The notes under the pieces: generated by a model
Told to the model about the DNA's origin: nothing
What the model saw: the letters and a program-made list of their open reading frames with translations, nothing else
The model's database searches: none
Program-made: the position numbers and the translations under genes
Shown here: in pieces, positions 48,402-57,836 of the stretch
Layout of the letters: each line of letters starts with the position of its first letter
How positions within the stretch are numbered: the stretch's first letter is position 1
Assembly: GCA_963717955.1 (NCBI GenBank)
Contig: CAVQXR010000002.1
Coordinates: 653,911-717,910 of the forward strand
DNA: 64,000 nt
Direction of reading: 5' to 3'
From: CAVQXR01 sp963717955
GTDB lineage: Bacteria > Actinomycetota > Thermoleophilia > Gaiellales > Gaiellaceae

Positions 48402-49996
48402 TCGCGGGTGGGCTCCGGCTCGGACGACGGCACCCGGCTGGGGAGATCGCGGGTGAACGCGAGGGAGGCGAGCGCGAGGAGCGCGGCGGCCAGGAGCCCG
48501 GTCTTGAGCGACTTGAGCTGAGAATCCTCGTAGTCCTGGACGAGCGCCTGGCTGGTCGCCTCGTCCAGCCCGGCCTGTTGCGCGGCCGCCTCGACGTCGT
48601 CAGTGGAGACGAAGTCGATCCCCGACCCGACCGCCACGCTGACCTGGGCCGACACCTCGTCGCTGATCGCCGGGTCCGCCTGGATGTTCGAGACGAAGGT
48701 GTTGGTCAGGCCTGTCAGGACGATCGCTCCGATGAGCGCGACCCCGAGCGAGGAGCCGAGCTGCTGCCCGGTGTACTGCAGGCCGCCTGCCTCGCCCCGG
48801 CCCGACGCGTCGACGGACGACTGGACAACGTTCCCGAGCTGCGAGGCGATGAGCCCCATTCCCACGCCGAGCAGGGCCATGGACACGGCAAAGCCGGTGT
48901 CGGCCAGCTCGGGCTCGACGACGGCGAGCAGGGTGAGGCTGGCGGCTCCGGTCAGGGTGAGCCCGGCCCTGACGATCGACCGCACCGGGAAACGGCGCGA
49001 CATGCGCGAGCCTGCCGCCGACGCGACGAACATCGTGATCGAGACGGGCAGCATCTCGATGCCCGTCTCGAGGGCGTCGAGACCGAGCACGAGCTGAAGG
49101 TACAGGGGCACGACGAAGAAGACGCCCATGAGGATGAGGTTCTGGGAGAACAGTCCGATCAGCCCGGATCGCAGCGGCGGGATCTTCACCAGGTCGAGAT
49201 GGACCAACGGATCGGTGCCCTTCGCCTCCCGGCGCCGTTGCCAGCGCACGAAGGCCCACAGGAGCAGCCCGCCGGCTGCGACGACGAAGGGGGTCAACGC
49301 GAACCCGAACGGCTCGACGGGGGAGTCCTTCGGCTCCAGCCAGCCCCAGGTCGTCGCCTGAAGGATGCCCATGACGACCGCCCCGAGACCGGTCGCGGAC
49401 AGGATCGCGCCGACGAAGTCGAGGCGGGGCTTGGGGCCGGTGCGGGCGGCGTCCCGGACGAAGGGGGTCATGGCGAGGATGCCGATGACGATGACGACCT
49501 CACCGACGAAGACCACCCGCCACGATAGCTCGGTGGTCGCCCAGCCACCAAGAATTGGGCCGATCGCGATGCCCGCGCCGGCGACGCCGCCGATCACTGC
49601 GTAGGCGCCCTTGCGCGCGCGGCCCTCGAAGTTCCCCGCGATCAGCGCCGCCATCGCCGGAAGCACCAACGCCGCGCCGAGGCCCTCGAGGATCGACCAG
49701 CCGAGCGCCAGCACCGCCACGGTCGGGGCCGCCGCGGTCAGCGCCGATCCGCACGCGTAGACGATCAGGCCGATCACGAAGGCCCGCTTCCGGCCGATGA
49801 TGTCGCCGATCTTGGCCCCGGTGAGCATGAACATCGCCATCACGAGGCAGTAGAGGGTGATCACCCCCTGGATCGTCGTCACCGTCGTGTCGAAATCCTC
49901 GACCAGCTGGCTGATCGAGACGTTCATGACCGACTGATCGAGGACCATGATGAACTGGGCGCCCGCAAGGGCGGCCAGCGGCAAGGCCCGTTTCAT
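48386..49996 (-). CDS. MFS exporter of the EmrB/QacA (DHA2, 14-helix) type
   Basis: A 536-residue proton-coupled exporter. Motif A is TGAKIGDIIGRKRAFVIG; the family start is QFIMVLDQSVMNVSISQL (helix 1 motif LDxTIVN-like with Asp). PILGGWATTELSWRVVFV is motif C-like and typical of DHA2. About 14 hydrophobic segments are visible. A 50-residue extracytoplasmic loop precedes the last helix. Likely drug or toxic-compound efflux. It is convergent with the EEP gene. Confidence 0.9.
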   Translation of the reverse strand: MKRALPLAALAGAQFIMVLDQSVMNVSISQLVEDFDTTVTTIQGVITLYCLVMAMFMLTGAKIGDIIGRKRAFVIGLIVYACGSALTAAAPTVAVLALGWSILEGLGAALVLPAMAALIAGNFEGRARKGAYAVIGGVAGAGIAIGPILGGWATTELSWRVVFVGEVVIVIGILAMTPFVRDAARTGPKPRLDFVGAILSATGLGAVVMGILQATTWGWLEPKDSPVEPFGFALTPFVVAAGGLLLWAFVRWQRRREAKGTDPLVHLDLVKIPPLRSGLIGLFSQNLILMGVFFVVPLYLQLVLGLDALETGIEMLPVSITMFVASAAGSRMSRRFPVRSIVRAGLTLTGAASLTLLAVVEPELADTGFAVSMALLGVGMGLIASQLGNVVQSSVDASGRGEAGGLQYTGQQLGSSLGVALIGAIVLTGLTNTFVSNIQADPAISDEVSAQVSVAVGSGIDFVSTDDVEAAAQQAGLDEATSQALVQDYEDSQLKSLKTGLLAAALLALASLAFTRDLPSRVPSSEPEPTREAAPA

Positions 49997-50094
49997 CAGG
50001 CGGTCGGGGTCGAGACGCGGATCACGGCCGAGAGTCTGTCAGATCGGACTGGTGCGCGTTTCGGTCGTTGCCGGGTCGGCGTGGCCCGTCGACG

Positions 50095-51840
50095 CTACGG
50101 GTGCGGTGCGGCGGGTCCGGGCGACGGTCGCTCATGCGCCAGCTCGGCCTGCACCGCCTGATCGACGTCGCCGTGGAGGTGATCGGCGCCGATCGTGTCG
50201 AGGACGCCGTCGCGGGCAAGCACCTCCATGACGCCCGGCTTGACGCCGGCGAGTCGGAACGAGATGCCGTTCTCCCGCGCGAGCTCGACGAGCTCCCGGA
50301 GCCTTGCCGACCCCTCGGAGTCGACGAAGGGCATGTCGGCGCAGTCCAGCACGACCGCCGTCAGCGGCGGGTCGCCTGCCAGCGAGAGCTCGCGGACGCG
50401 GTCGCCCAACGCGTCGGCGGTGGCGAAGAAGAGCCCGCCGTCGAGGCGAAGCACGAGGAGACCCGGAAACTGCTCGTCGTCGGGGTGTGAGTCCAGCTCG
50501 CGGAAGATGTGCGACCCTCGGATTCGGCCGAGGACGGGCATCGCCGGCGACGTGGACACGTACACCAGCCAGCCCACCGAGAGCGCGACGCCGATCACGA
50601 TCCCGGCCAGAACTCCGAACGAGAGAACGCCGGCGATCGCCGCGACAGCGATCAGGAAGTCCGAGCGCCTGACGCGCCGGAGCCGCTTCATCTCCGGTAC
50701 GTCCATCATGCCCATCGTCACCGCCTCGATGATCACGGCCGCCAGGACGGCCTTCGGCAGGTCGGAGAACAGGGGGGCGAGCGCGATGAGCGTGAGGACC
50801 ACGATGGCGCCCGTGCTGAGCGAGGCGACCGGGCTCCTCGCGCCGGAGTTGTCGTTGAGCGAGCTCGCGGAGAGGCTCGTCGAGACGGGAATCCCCTGGA
50901 TCAGCCCGGCGCCGACGTTCGCCATCCCCTGCGCCACGGTCTCCTGGTCGATGTCGACGCGGTAGCGATGCTTGGTGGCGAAGTAGCGGGCGTCGCCGGC
51001 GGTCTGCGAGAAGCCGATCAGCACGATGCCCACCGCCGCGATGCCCACGGCGGACGCGTTCTCCCACAGCAGGTCGAGGTCGGGAATACCCGGTACGGGC
51101 AGGCCTCGCGGCACGTCTCCGACGAGCGCGACACCGTGGGCGTCGAGCTCGAGCAGGACGGACGCGAGGATCCCGCCGGCCACCACCACGAGCGCCCCGG
51201 GGACCCGGGGGGCGACGGCCCGAAGCCCGAAGAGCGTTGCCAGCGAGATCGTCCCGACGAGCAGGGTGACACCGCTCGTGGCGTCGAGCCCCTGGATCCA
51301 GGACCGGAGCTCCTGCCAGACGTTGTCCCCGTCGGCCTCGGTGCCCGTCAGCTTCGAGAGCTCGCCGACCGTGACGTCGATCGCGGCCCCGAACAGGAAG
51401 CCGGTGATCACCGCGCGCGAGAGGAACTGGGAGATCCAGCCCAGCTTGAAGACCCACATGAGCAGGAAGAGGGCGCCCGCGACGAGGGCGACGCCGGCGA
51501 CGAGCGCCGTCGAGTCCGGTCCGCTCGAGACGCCGGAGACGATCACGGCGCTCCCCGCCACCGCGGCGAGGGCGGAGCTCGGCCCGGTGGAGATCTGCCG
51601 CGAGGTGCCGAACAGCGCGTACAGGATCGTGCCCGCCGCGGCCGCGTAGAGACCGTTCTCGATCGGCACGCTGGCGATCCCGGCGTACCCCAGGGCCTTC
51701 GGCACGACCAGCGCCGCGACCGCCAATCCTGCGATGACGTCGACGGAGAGCCAGGAGCGGTCGTACCGCGGCGCCCAGCCGAGGATCGGCAGCAGCCGAC
51801 CGACCCGGCCTCGCTCGCTCGTCGGACGCTCGCCGGTCAT
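50095..51840 (-). CDS. SulP-family anion permease with STAS domain (copy 2)
   Basis: A 581-residue protein from the ATG 51840 (MTGERPTSERGRVGRLLPI); longer starts up to 51993 are possible. The transport core starts APRYDRSWLSVDVIAGLAVAALVVPKALGYAGIAS, and GPSSALAAVAGSAV is the SulP signature. A STAS domain follows (residues 430-550: LTAVVLDCADMPFVDSEGSARL), with the SEG sequence carrying the phosphorylatable serine of STAS folds. It is diverged from the copy at 22642-24507, so not a recent duplicate. It points away from the amidotransferase gene. Confidence 0.9.
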   Translation of the reverse strand: MTGERPTSERGRVGRLLPILGWAPRYDRSWLSVDVIAGLAVAALVVPKALGYAGIASVPIENGLYAAAAGTILYALFGTSRQISTGPSSALAAVAGSAVIVSGVSSGPDSTALVAGVALVAGALFLLMWVFKLGWISQFLSRAVITGFLFGAAIDVTVGELSKLTGTEADGDNVWQELRSWIQGLDATSGVTLLVGTISLATLFGLRAVAPRVPGALVVVAGGILASVLLELDAHGVALVGDVPRGLPVPGIPDLDLLWENASAVGIAAVGIVLIGFSQTAGDARYFATKHRYRVDIDQETVAQGMANVGAGLIQGIPVSTSLSASSLNDNSGARSPVASLSTGAIVVLTLIALAPLFSDLPKAVLAAVIIEAVTMGMMDVPEMKRLRRVRRSDFLIAVAAIAGVLSFGVLAGIVIGVALSVGWLVYVSTSPAMPVLGRIRGSHIFRELDSHPDDEQFPGLLVLRLDGGLFFATADALGDRVRELSLAGDPPLTAVVLDCADMPFVDSEGSARLRELVELARENGISFRLAGVKPGVMEVLARDGVLDTIGADHLHGDVDQAVQAELAHERPSPGPAAPHP

Positions 51841-52044
51841 CGCGCGGATCTTCGTCCATTCCGGGGCGTTGCGGTGGCTGGAGCTTCCGCGCGGGTCGGT
51901 CGCCGAGACGGTACGGTCGCCGGTTTCCGCGGCGTCATCACGGGTCGGCCGGGATGCAGCTCGACGGTGTGGGTCGTAGCATGGCGGCGTCAACCTCGAC
52001 CGGCCTCAGGGGCCGAGGAACCGCGATAGCTGGGAGGGACCAGC

Positions 52045-52875
52045 ATGTGTCGCTGGGTTGCATACGCGGGGTCGCCGGTGCTGCTCGAGGAGCTGCTCCT
52101 GAGGCCCGCGCACTCGTTGATCGATCAGAGCCTGCACTCGCGGCTCGGCGCGACGACGACGAACGGTGACGGGTTCGGGATCGGCTGGTACGGCGTCGGC
52201 GAGACGCCCGGGGTGTTCCACAGCATCGAGCCCGCCTGGAACGACCGCAACCTGAAGGACCTGGCGAGGCACCTCGTCTCGCCGCTCGTCTTCGCGCACG
52301 TCCGCGCGTCGACGGGCGGCGCGATCCAGCAGACCAACTGCCATCCGTTCCGCCACGGGAAGTGGCTGTGGATGCACAACGGCCTGATCCGCGAGTTCGC
52401 GACCGTGAAGCGCGACCTCGCGTTCGCGGTCGATCCGTCGCTGTACCCGGAGATCGAGGGCTCGACCGACTCGGAGCTGTTCTTCTACGTCGCGCTGACG
52501 TTCGGGCTCGAGCACGACCCGCCGGCGGCGGTCGAACGTGCCGTGGGGTTCATCGAGGAGACGGGACGCCGCTACGGGGTCGAGCATCCGATCCAGATGA
52601 CCGTCGCGACCACCGACGGCGCGAGCGTGTGGGCCTTTCGCTACTCCAGTGAGCGGCGATCCAGGTCGCTGTTCTTCAGCACCGCCGTTGCGACGCTACG
52701 GTCGCAGTATCCGGACAACCCGGTGCTGCACGGGCTGTCCGACGAGACGAGGCTGGTCGTGTCGGAGCCGCTCGGCGACCTCGCCGGCGCCTGGAACGAG
52801 GTGCCGGAGTCCAGCTACGGCATCGTCCAGGAAGGGCAGGACGACCTGCGGCCCTTCACGCCCCGCGCCGCGTAA
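52045..52875 (+). CDS. class II glutamine amidotransferase
   Basis: A 276-residue Ntn-hydrolase of the YafJ/EgtC-like group. The nucleophile is Cys2, exposed after Met removal (MCRWVAYAG). GDGFGIGWYG, FAHVRASTGGAIQQTNCHPF and WMHNGLIREF are the glutamine-binding blocks. A strong GGGAGGG ribosome site precedes the ATG. Substrate is unknown: it may be an ergothioneine-like peptide amidase or a stand-alone glutaminase. No ergothioneine genes are nearby. Confidence 0.92.
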   Translation: MCRWVAYAGSPVLLEELLLRPAHSLIDQSLHSRLGATTTNGDGFGIGWYGVGETPGVFHSIEPAWNDRNLKDLARHLVSPLVFAHVRASTGGAIQQTNCHPFRHGKWLWMHNGLIREFATVKRDLAFAVDPSLYPEIEGSTDSELFFYVALTFGLEHDPPAAVERAVGFIEETGRRYGVEHPIQMTVATTDGASVWAFRYSSERRSRSLFFSTAVATLRSQYPDNPVLHGLSDETRLVVSEPLGDLAGAWNEVPESSYGIVQEGQDDLRPFTPRAA

Positions 52876-52972
52876 GCGCGCGGCCGGCCACGTGGCTGCG
52901 GGGCGTCGGGCGGTCTCGGCAAGCGCCGAGCGAGGCGACACCGTTGGCCGCCCCTGCGCGGCACGACGAGGC

Positions 52973-54157
52973 TCATCGGGCTCCCCCGCCGAGCGCGCCC
53001 TTCGCGATCGGTTCTCGGGCGCGGATCAGTGCGCGGGCGTCGTCGACACGCCCGAACAGGTTCCAGAGCAGCACCCCGCGCGGCCTCCGTTCGGCGTCGA
53101 GGTAGTAGACGACTCCTTCCTCGCCGGGCTCACGCAGCTCGACGAGCGTGTCCAGCTTCGAGTCGAGCTCGCCGACCGCCTCGTAGCCGAGGTCGAACAG
53201 GTCGGAATAGAAGAACGGCAGGTGGTCGTATGGCTCGCCGGCGCCGGCCATGTTCGCCCCGACCCGACGCCCGTGGCTCTTCGCGTGGTCCTCGTGCTCG
53301 ACGCGGAGCTCGCTGTCGAGCGCAGCGACCGGGAAGCGGGCAACGTCTCCCGCGGCGAAAACGTCCTCGCGGTGCCCGACGCGACCGAGTGAATCGACGA
53401 CGATGCCGTTCGAGACGGGCAGCCCGGCCCCCTTGGCCAGCTCCACGTTTGGCTCGATGCCGATCCCGGCGACGACGGAGTCCACCTCGAGCACACGTCC
53501 GTCCTCGAGCGTGACCCGGGTGCTCGCGCCCTGCCGCTCGACACCCGTGACCGAGGTTGCGGGCAGTGCCTCCACGCCGCGGTCGCGGTAGTAGTCGACG
53601 AGCGTGGCCGACAGCGCTGCCGGGAAGAGACGAGAACCGATCCCGGGGTCAGGGAAGACCATGGTCACCGAGCGACCCTTCAGAGCGAGCGCGGCCGCGA
53701 TCTCGGAGCCGATGAAGCCGCCCCCGACAACCAGGAAGCGCGCCTTGTCGTCGACGAGCGCCCGCACGCGACGGTAGTCGTCGAGGGTGCGGTAGTAGAC
53801 GATCTCGTCGCCGCCGAAAGGAAGCCGTCGGGGCCGCCCCCCGGTCGCCAGCAGCAACCGTTCGTAGGCGTACGCATCGCCGTGGTCGTCGCTCGCCTCG
53901 CGGCGCTCCAGGTCGAGCTCGACGATCCGCCGTTCGAGCCGCAGCTCGACGCCGAGCTCGGCGGTGCCGCGCCAGATCGTGCTCTCCTCCTCGCCCTTCC
54001 AGAGCCCCTTGGAGAGCGGCGGCCGCAGGTACGGTGGAAAGGTCTCCTCGCCGACGATGAGGATCCTGCCGTCGGGGTCCACGTCGCGGATCCCCCTGCA
54101 GGCAGCGTCGGCGGTCAGGCCGCCGCCGACGATCAGGTACCGGGTGCTGGTGTTCAT
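52973..54157 (-). CDS. FAD-dependent ferredoxin-reductase-like oxidoreductase
   Basis: A 394-residue flavoprotein. FAD site: YLIVGGGLTADAACRGI (residues 7-23); NAD(P) site: FLVVGGGFIGSEIAAAL near residue 145; second FAD site: NGIVVDSLGRVGHREDVFAAGDVARF. The C-terminal domain matches the rubredoxin/ferredoxin/putidaredoxin reductase group. It probably reduces an electron-transfer protein, but no ferredoxin or P450 is adjacent. The ATG is confirmed by good N-terminal family match. Confidence 0.92.
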   Translation of the reverse strand: MNTSTRYLIVGGGLTADAACRGIRDVDPDGRILIVGEETFPPYLRPPLSKGLWKGEEESTIWRGTAELGVELRLERRIVELDLERREASDDHGDAYAYERLLLATGGRPRRLPFGGDEIVYYRTLDDYRRVRALVDDKARFLVVGGGFIGSEIAAALALKGRSVTMVFPDPGIGSRLFPAALSATLVDYYRDRGVEALPATSVTGVERQGASTRVTLEDGRVLEVDSVVAGIGIEPNVELAKGAGLPVSNGIVVDSLGRVGHREDVFAAGDVARFPVAALDSELRVEHEDHAKSHGRRVGANMAGAGEPYDHLPFFYSDLFDLGYEAVGELDSKLDTLVELREPGEEGVVYYLDAERRPRGVLLWNLFGRVDDARALIRAREPIAKGALGGGAR

Positions 54158-54493
54158 GGTTCGCCTCGCTTTCTCAGCTCAGGCTCGCGGATGGTGGCGG
54201 CGCAGGCCGCCGAGGAGCTCGCGCCGCAACTCGGGTTGTCGCGGTAGCCGCCACGCCAGACCGAGGGTATCGTCCTCGGGTGCTCTTGAGGGGATCGAGT
54301 CTCGTGCCGTGTCGGCCGGCGCCAGCTCTGGGCACGAACCTGGCGAGGGCGTCGGGCTCCGCGATGCGTGCGGCAAGCTCGTGCACCGGTGCTCGCACGA
54401 CCGCAGGATGACCGTGAGACGAGACCGCGTCGGTCTTCGATCCGGCAGGCTCGCCTGCTCGGTTCACGCGGTTCGGCACAGGGTGGTGAACGT
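54158..54493. other. 336-bp intergenic region without recognisable gene
   Basis: This stretch separates the divergent flavoprotein and GH15 genes. Several open frames cross it on both strands but none shows a recognisable domain. A minus-strand frame includes PVHELAARIAEPDALARFVP, which looks somewhat protein-like and may be a relic. GGCGG and CCGCC near 54196 can form a small hairpin. The promoters of both genes must lie here but I cannot place them. Confidence 0.45.
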
Positions 54494-56302
54494 GTGACGG
54501 CCACATCCCGAATCGAGGATTACGCGTTGATCGGCGACCTGCAGACCGCCGCGCTCGTCAGCCGGACGGGCTCCATCGACTGGTGCTGCTTTCCCCGGTT
54601 CGACTCGGGCGCGTGCTTTGCAGCGCTTCTCGGCGAGCCCGACCATGGACGTTGGTCGCTCGCCCCTGCCTCCGGGCTGGTGCGCTCGTCACGCCGGTAT
54701 CGCCATGACACCCTGATCCTGGAGTCGATCTACGAGACCGACGAGGGCAGCGTGCGTGCGATCGATTTCATGCCGCCGCGAGGCGAGACGCCTGACATCG
54801 TGCGGATCGTGGAGGGCCTCGACGGTGAGGTTCGCATGCGCTCGGAGCTCGCGGTGCGATTCGACTTCGGACAGATCGTGCCGTGGGTTCGCCGGATCGA
54901 TCACGCCCGAGTCGCGATCGCGGGGCCGGACGCGCTCTGCCTTCGCACGCCGGTCGAGATCCACGGGGAGGAGATGACCACGGTCTCCGAGTTCCCCCTC
55001 GCCGCCGGCGAGCGGATCCCGTTCGTGCTCACCTGGTTTCCTTCGCATGAGGAGCTTCCGGATGCGATCGACCCGGAGTCGGCCCTGGCCGACACCGAGG
55101 AGTTCTGGCTCGACTGGGCAGCCCGCTGCGGACACGTGGGCGACTACCACGAAGAGATCCACCAATCGCTGCTGCTGCTCAAGGCGATGACCTACGCACC
55201 GACCGGTGGAATCGTCGCCGCGCCGACGACGTCACTCCCCGAGTGGATCGGCGGGGTTCGCAACTGGGATTACCGTTACTGCTGGCTGCGCGACACCACG
55301 CTGACGCTGCTGGCGATGATCCGCGCCGGCTACAGCAGCGAGGCAATCGCGTGGCGGCAGTGGCTCCTGCGGGCCGTCGCCGGCAACCCGGGCGAGGTCC
55401 AGATCATGTACGGGCTCGCGGGGGAGCGCCGTCTCGAGGAACGCGTGCTCGACTGGCTCCCGGGCTATGAGCAGTCGCGACCGGTGCGTGTCGGGAACGC
55501 TGCCTCCGAGCAGCTTCAACTCGACGTCTACGGGGGAGTGATCGACGCCCTCTACCAGGCGCGTCTGCACGGGGCGCCGGCGGATGACAACGTGTGGCAC
55601 CTGGCGCTGAAGCTCCTCGCGTGGCTGGAGGACGGTTGGCGTCTCGAGGATGCCGGCATCTGGGAGGTTCGAGGTCCGAACCGGCACTTCACTCATTCGA
55701 AGGTGATGGCCTGGGTGGCGTTCGACAGAGCCGTTCGCGCCCACGAGGAGCTCGGCCGCCACGGTCCGGTCGAGCGGTGGCGCGAGCTCAGGGACGAGAT
55801 CAAGGCGGAGATCCTCGACCGGGCCTGGAACCCGGACAAGCTCGCCTACACGCAGTCCTACGGCTCGCACGAGCTCGACGCGAGCGTTCTCCTGATGCCC
55901 ATCGTGGGATTCCTCCCGGCCGACGATGCGCGCGTCGTCGCTACCGTCGATGCCATCCGCCGCGAGCTGACCGTGGACGGGCTCGTCCTCCGCTACCTCT
56001 CCCGAAGCGATGGTCAGATCGACGGATTGCCCGCGGGCGAGGGCGTCTTCCTTCCATGCTCGTTCTGGCTCGTGGAAGTCCTCGCGCTTCAGGGCGAGCA
56101 CGACGAAGCGCGCGAGCTCTTCGAGCGGTTGCTCGACATCCGCAACGACGTGGGCCTGCTCGCCGAGGAATACGACCCCATCGCGCGCCGTCAGCTCGGC
56201 AACTTCCCGCAGGCGTTCACCCACCTTGCGCTCGTCGGGGCGGCGATAGCGCTGGGCGAGGGGCGATCCATGCGAGAAGCGATCGGACGCGCGACGCGCT
56301 GA
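54494..56302 (+). CDS. glycoside hydrolase family 15 (glucoamylase/trehalase-like)
   Basis: A 602-residue enzyme from the GTG at 54494 (VTATSRIEDYALIGDLQTAALV); the frame extends further upstream without family sequence. The N-terminal beta-domain starts GSIDWCCFPRFDSGACFAALLG. The (alpha/alpha)6 barrel contains LPEWIGGVRNWDYRYCWLRDTTLTL, the acid/base glutamate region SEQLQLDVYGGVID, and FLPCSFWLVEVLALQG. NFPQAFTHLALVGAA ends the family. Actinobacterial homologues hydrolyse trehalose or alpha-glucans in the cytoplasm; no signal peptide is present here. It stands alone. Confidence 0.93.
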   Translation: MTATSRIEDYALIGDLQTAALVSRTGSIDWCCFPRFDSGACFAALLGEPDHGRWSLAPASGLVRSSRRYRHDTLILESIYETDEGSVRAIDFMPPRGETPDIVRIVEGLDGEVRMRSELAVRFDFGQIVPWVRRIDHARVAIAGPDALCLRTPVEIHGEEMTTVSEFPLAAGERIPFVLTWFPSHEELPDAIDPESALADTEEFWLDWAARCGHVGDYHEEIHQSLLLLKAMTYAPTGGIVAAPTTSLPEWIGGVRNWDYRYCWLRDTTLTLLAMIRAGYSSEAIAWRQWLLRAVAGNPGEVQIMYGLAGERRLEERVLDWLPGYEQSRPVRVGNAASEQLQLDVYGGVIDALYQARLHGAPADDNVWHLALKLLAWLEDGWRLEDAGIWEVRGPNRHFTHSKVMAWVAFDRAVRAHEELGRHGPVERWRELRDEIKAEILDRAWNPDKLAYTQSYGSHELDASVLLMPIVGFLPADDARVVATVDAIRRELTVDGLVLRYLSRSDGQIDGLPAGEGVFLPCSFWLVEVLALQGEHDEARELFERLLDIRNDVGLLAEEYDPIARRQLGNFPQAFTHLALVGAAIALGEGRSMREAIGRATR

Positions 56303-56357
56303 GCCTGCTGATCAGCGCCGGCAGTGAATCCCTGCAAGGACGTCCGGCCTATCGAAG

Positions 56358-56408
56358 CTGAGCGGCGGGGAGGGGATTCAGAACACTTGACCCGTCGTCC
56401 AAAGGGTT
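56358..56408 (-). repeat. degenerate tRNA-Ser 3'-half, direct repeat copy A
   Basis: This 51-bp stretch matches copy B at 57709-57758: both begin CTGAGCGGCGGGGA on the plus strand and share TTGACCCGTC. It covers the acceptor, T-arm and variable-arm part of a tRNA-Ser read on the minus strand. The T-loop is decayed (TTCAGAA instead of TTCGAA). With copy B it brackets a lower-GC methyltransferase gene, like the ends of an integrated element. Confidence 0.62.
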
Positions 56409-56421
56409 CCACGGTTGTCCA

Positions 56422-57420
56422 TCAGCGATTTCCGATCGCGGCCTTCTGCCAGTACACCGCATCCTCGTCGATTTCGACCAGTGCGTCGGTGATCGCGTGC
56501 TCTGCGCGAAACTCGTCAACCGCATCTCTGCAGTCGGAAAAGCTGTGATAATCGTCGATGATCACATATCCTCCTGCGCTCACCTTCTCGTAGAGGACGT
56601 CGAGCACCGAGCGGGTCGACTCATAGGTATCTGCGTCACAGCGGAGGATCGCGACGGATTGAATCGGTGCCTGCGGTAGCGTATCGGCGAAAAATCCCTG
56701 GAGAAACGCCACCTGTGAGTCAAGCAGCCCGTACCGCGCAAAATGCGATCTCACGGCCGCGAGGCTTACCATGTCCTTGCGGTCGAGCACAGACGGATTC
56801 TGTGCGACGTAACGAAAGCTTTCCATAACGAAGTCAACCAAGTCCTGCGAAGGATTGGCGCTGGCGGGGAAGCTGTGCTGGCGCCGTTCGATGAGACGAT
56901 AGAGCGACAGCTGCAATCTTCGAGACGGCACTCGCGTCAGCAAGCCCGCAAGCCTGAGGAGGGGTCTACCAGGCAACCATCTGCGCTGTTCCGGCGGGGC
57001 CACGAACGTGTCGCAGGCAACCACCCGCCGATCGGTGACTCCGTACGCCCTGAGCACCGCACGCATGAAGATCGACGATCCGCCTCGCATGACGCCGGCT
57101 TCCACGAAATCGCCAGGAATGCCGGCGTCGAGGACAGCCTTCGCACAGGACTCGATGTTCGTCAAGCGCTGCCAACCCACCATGGTGTGAGCCTCGATCG
57201 GCATATCTCGACCGTGCACTCGGAGTCGAATATCAAATCGGTTGAGGGGCAGCGAGAGGTCTTCGTAGATGAGATTGCACAGGACACGTTTCATCAGATC
57301 GAGATAGAGGCTCTGCGGAGGCGCATCGCCAGAAACGGCCCCGACTCCGACCTCGTCGTAGATCTCGGGCGGGGTGGGCTCAAGACTCGACGTCATCGTC
57401 TCAGTTCGTCGACTACGCAC
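56422..57420 (-). CDS. TylF/MycF-family O-methyltransferase
   Basis: A 332-residue class I methyltransferase of the macrocin-O-methyltransferase family. The SAM-binding start is GDFVEAGVMRGGSSIFMRAVLRAYG, with CDTFVAPP; the metal-binding residues lie in ILRCDADTYESTRSVLDVLYEKVSAGGYVIIDDYHSF. Family members methylate sugar hydroxyls of antibiotics and glycans. No sugar-biosynthesis genes are adjacent. Its base composition is visibly lower in GC than its neighbours, and it lies between two tRNA-Ser-like repeats, which suggests horizontal gain. Confidence 0.88.
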   Translation of the reverse strand: MRSRRTETMTSSLEPTPPEIYDEVGVGAVSGDAPPQSLYLDLMKRVLCNLIYEDLSLPLNRFDIRLRVHGRDMPIEAHTMVGWQRLTNIESCAKAVLDAGIPGDFVEAGVMRGGSSIFMRAVLRAYGVTDRRVVACDTFVAPPEQRRWLPGRPLLRLAGLLTRVPSRRLQLSLYRLIERRQHSFPASANPSQDLVDFVMESFRYVAQNPSVLDRKDMVSLAAVRSHFARYGLLDSQVAFLQGFFADTLPQAPIQSVAILRCDADTYESTRSVLDVLYEKVSAGGYVIIDDYHSFSDCRDAVDEFRAEHAITDALVEIDEDAVYWQKAAIGNR

Positions 57421-57708
57421 GAACGAACAGGGCGTGCATCGAATTCGGGCGCGGCGGTATTGATCTGGCGCTTTGCATCAACGAAGACATGGTTGGCGGC
57501 AATGAGGACGAACGCGAGTCTACCTCAGCTCGATGTACGGATCGGTCGTCGACGAGCGCCGTGGCCGGTCCACCGACCTGGGGGCGGACTTGCAGCCAGT
57601 GACGGGGGCGGGGGCGGTGTTGGTCGTCCAGGGCGCTGTCCCTGCGGCCGATGTGAATGCCTCCGACAGGCGTGACGCACCCGAGGGCGGCCTGCGTGAA
57701 CGGCTGAT

Positions 57709-57797
57709 CTGAGCGGCGGGGAAGGGATTCGAACCCTTGACCCGTCTTCCAACGGGTTGCGGTTTTCAAGACACCGCCGATTTGGCTTAACCAAGCC
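57709..57797 (-). pseudogene. tRNA-Ser (TGA) relic, direct repeat copy B
   Basis: Read on the minus strand, the 3' part is almost perfect. The T-arm is AAGGG-TTCGAAT-CCCTT (57722-57738), the long variable arm is ACGGG/CCCGT, and the 3' acceptor strand CCCCGCC is followed by G. The anticodon stem is GCGGT/ACCGC with TGA at 57768-57766. However, the anticodon loop has nine bases because of an extra AC pair of bases, the D-arm is irregular, and no 5' strand matching GGCGGGG exists. So it is not a working tRNA. The missing 5' half is what an att site inside tRNA-Ser would leave. Confidence 0.62.
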
Positions 57798-57812
57798 GTC
57801 CAGAGGCTTTGT

Positions 57813-57836
57813 GCGCCAGAATGCGCGCCAGAATGC
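57813..57836. repeat. 12-bp tandem direct repeat
   Basis: GCGCCAGAATGC occurs twice without gap (57813-57824 and 57825-57836), followed by a further GCGC. It lies 16 bases beyond the tRNA relic. Short direct repeats beside a tRNA-derived core resemble integrase arm sites, but no integrase gene is present. Confidence 0.6.

Noticed and set aside
57709..57797. Functional tRNA-Ser
   Set aside because: Nine-base anticodon loop, irregular D-arm and no 5' acceptor strand pairing with the 3' strand.
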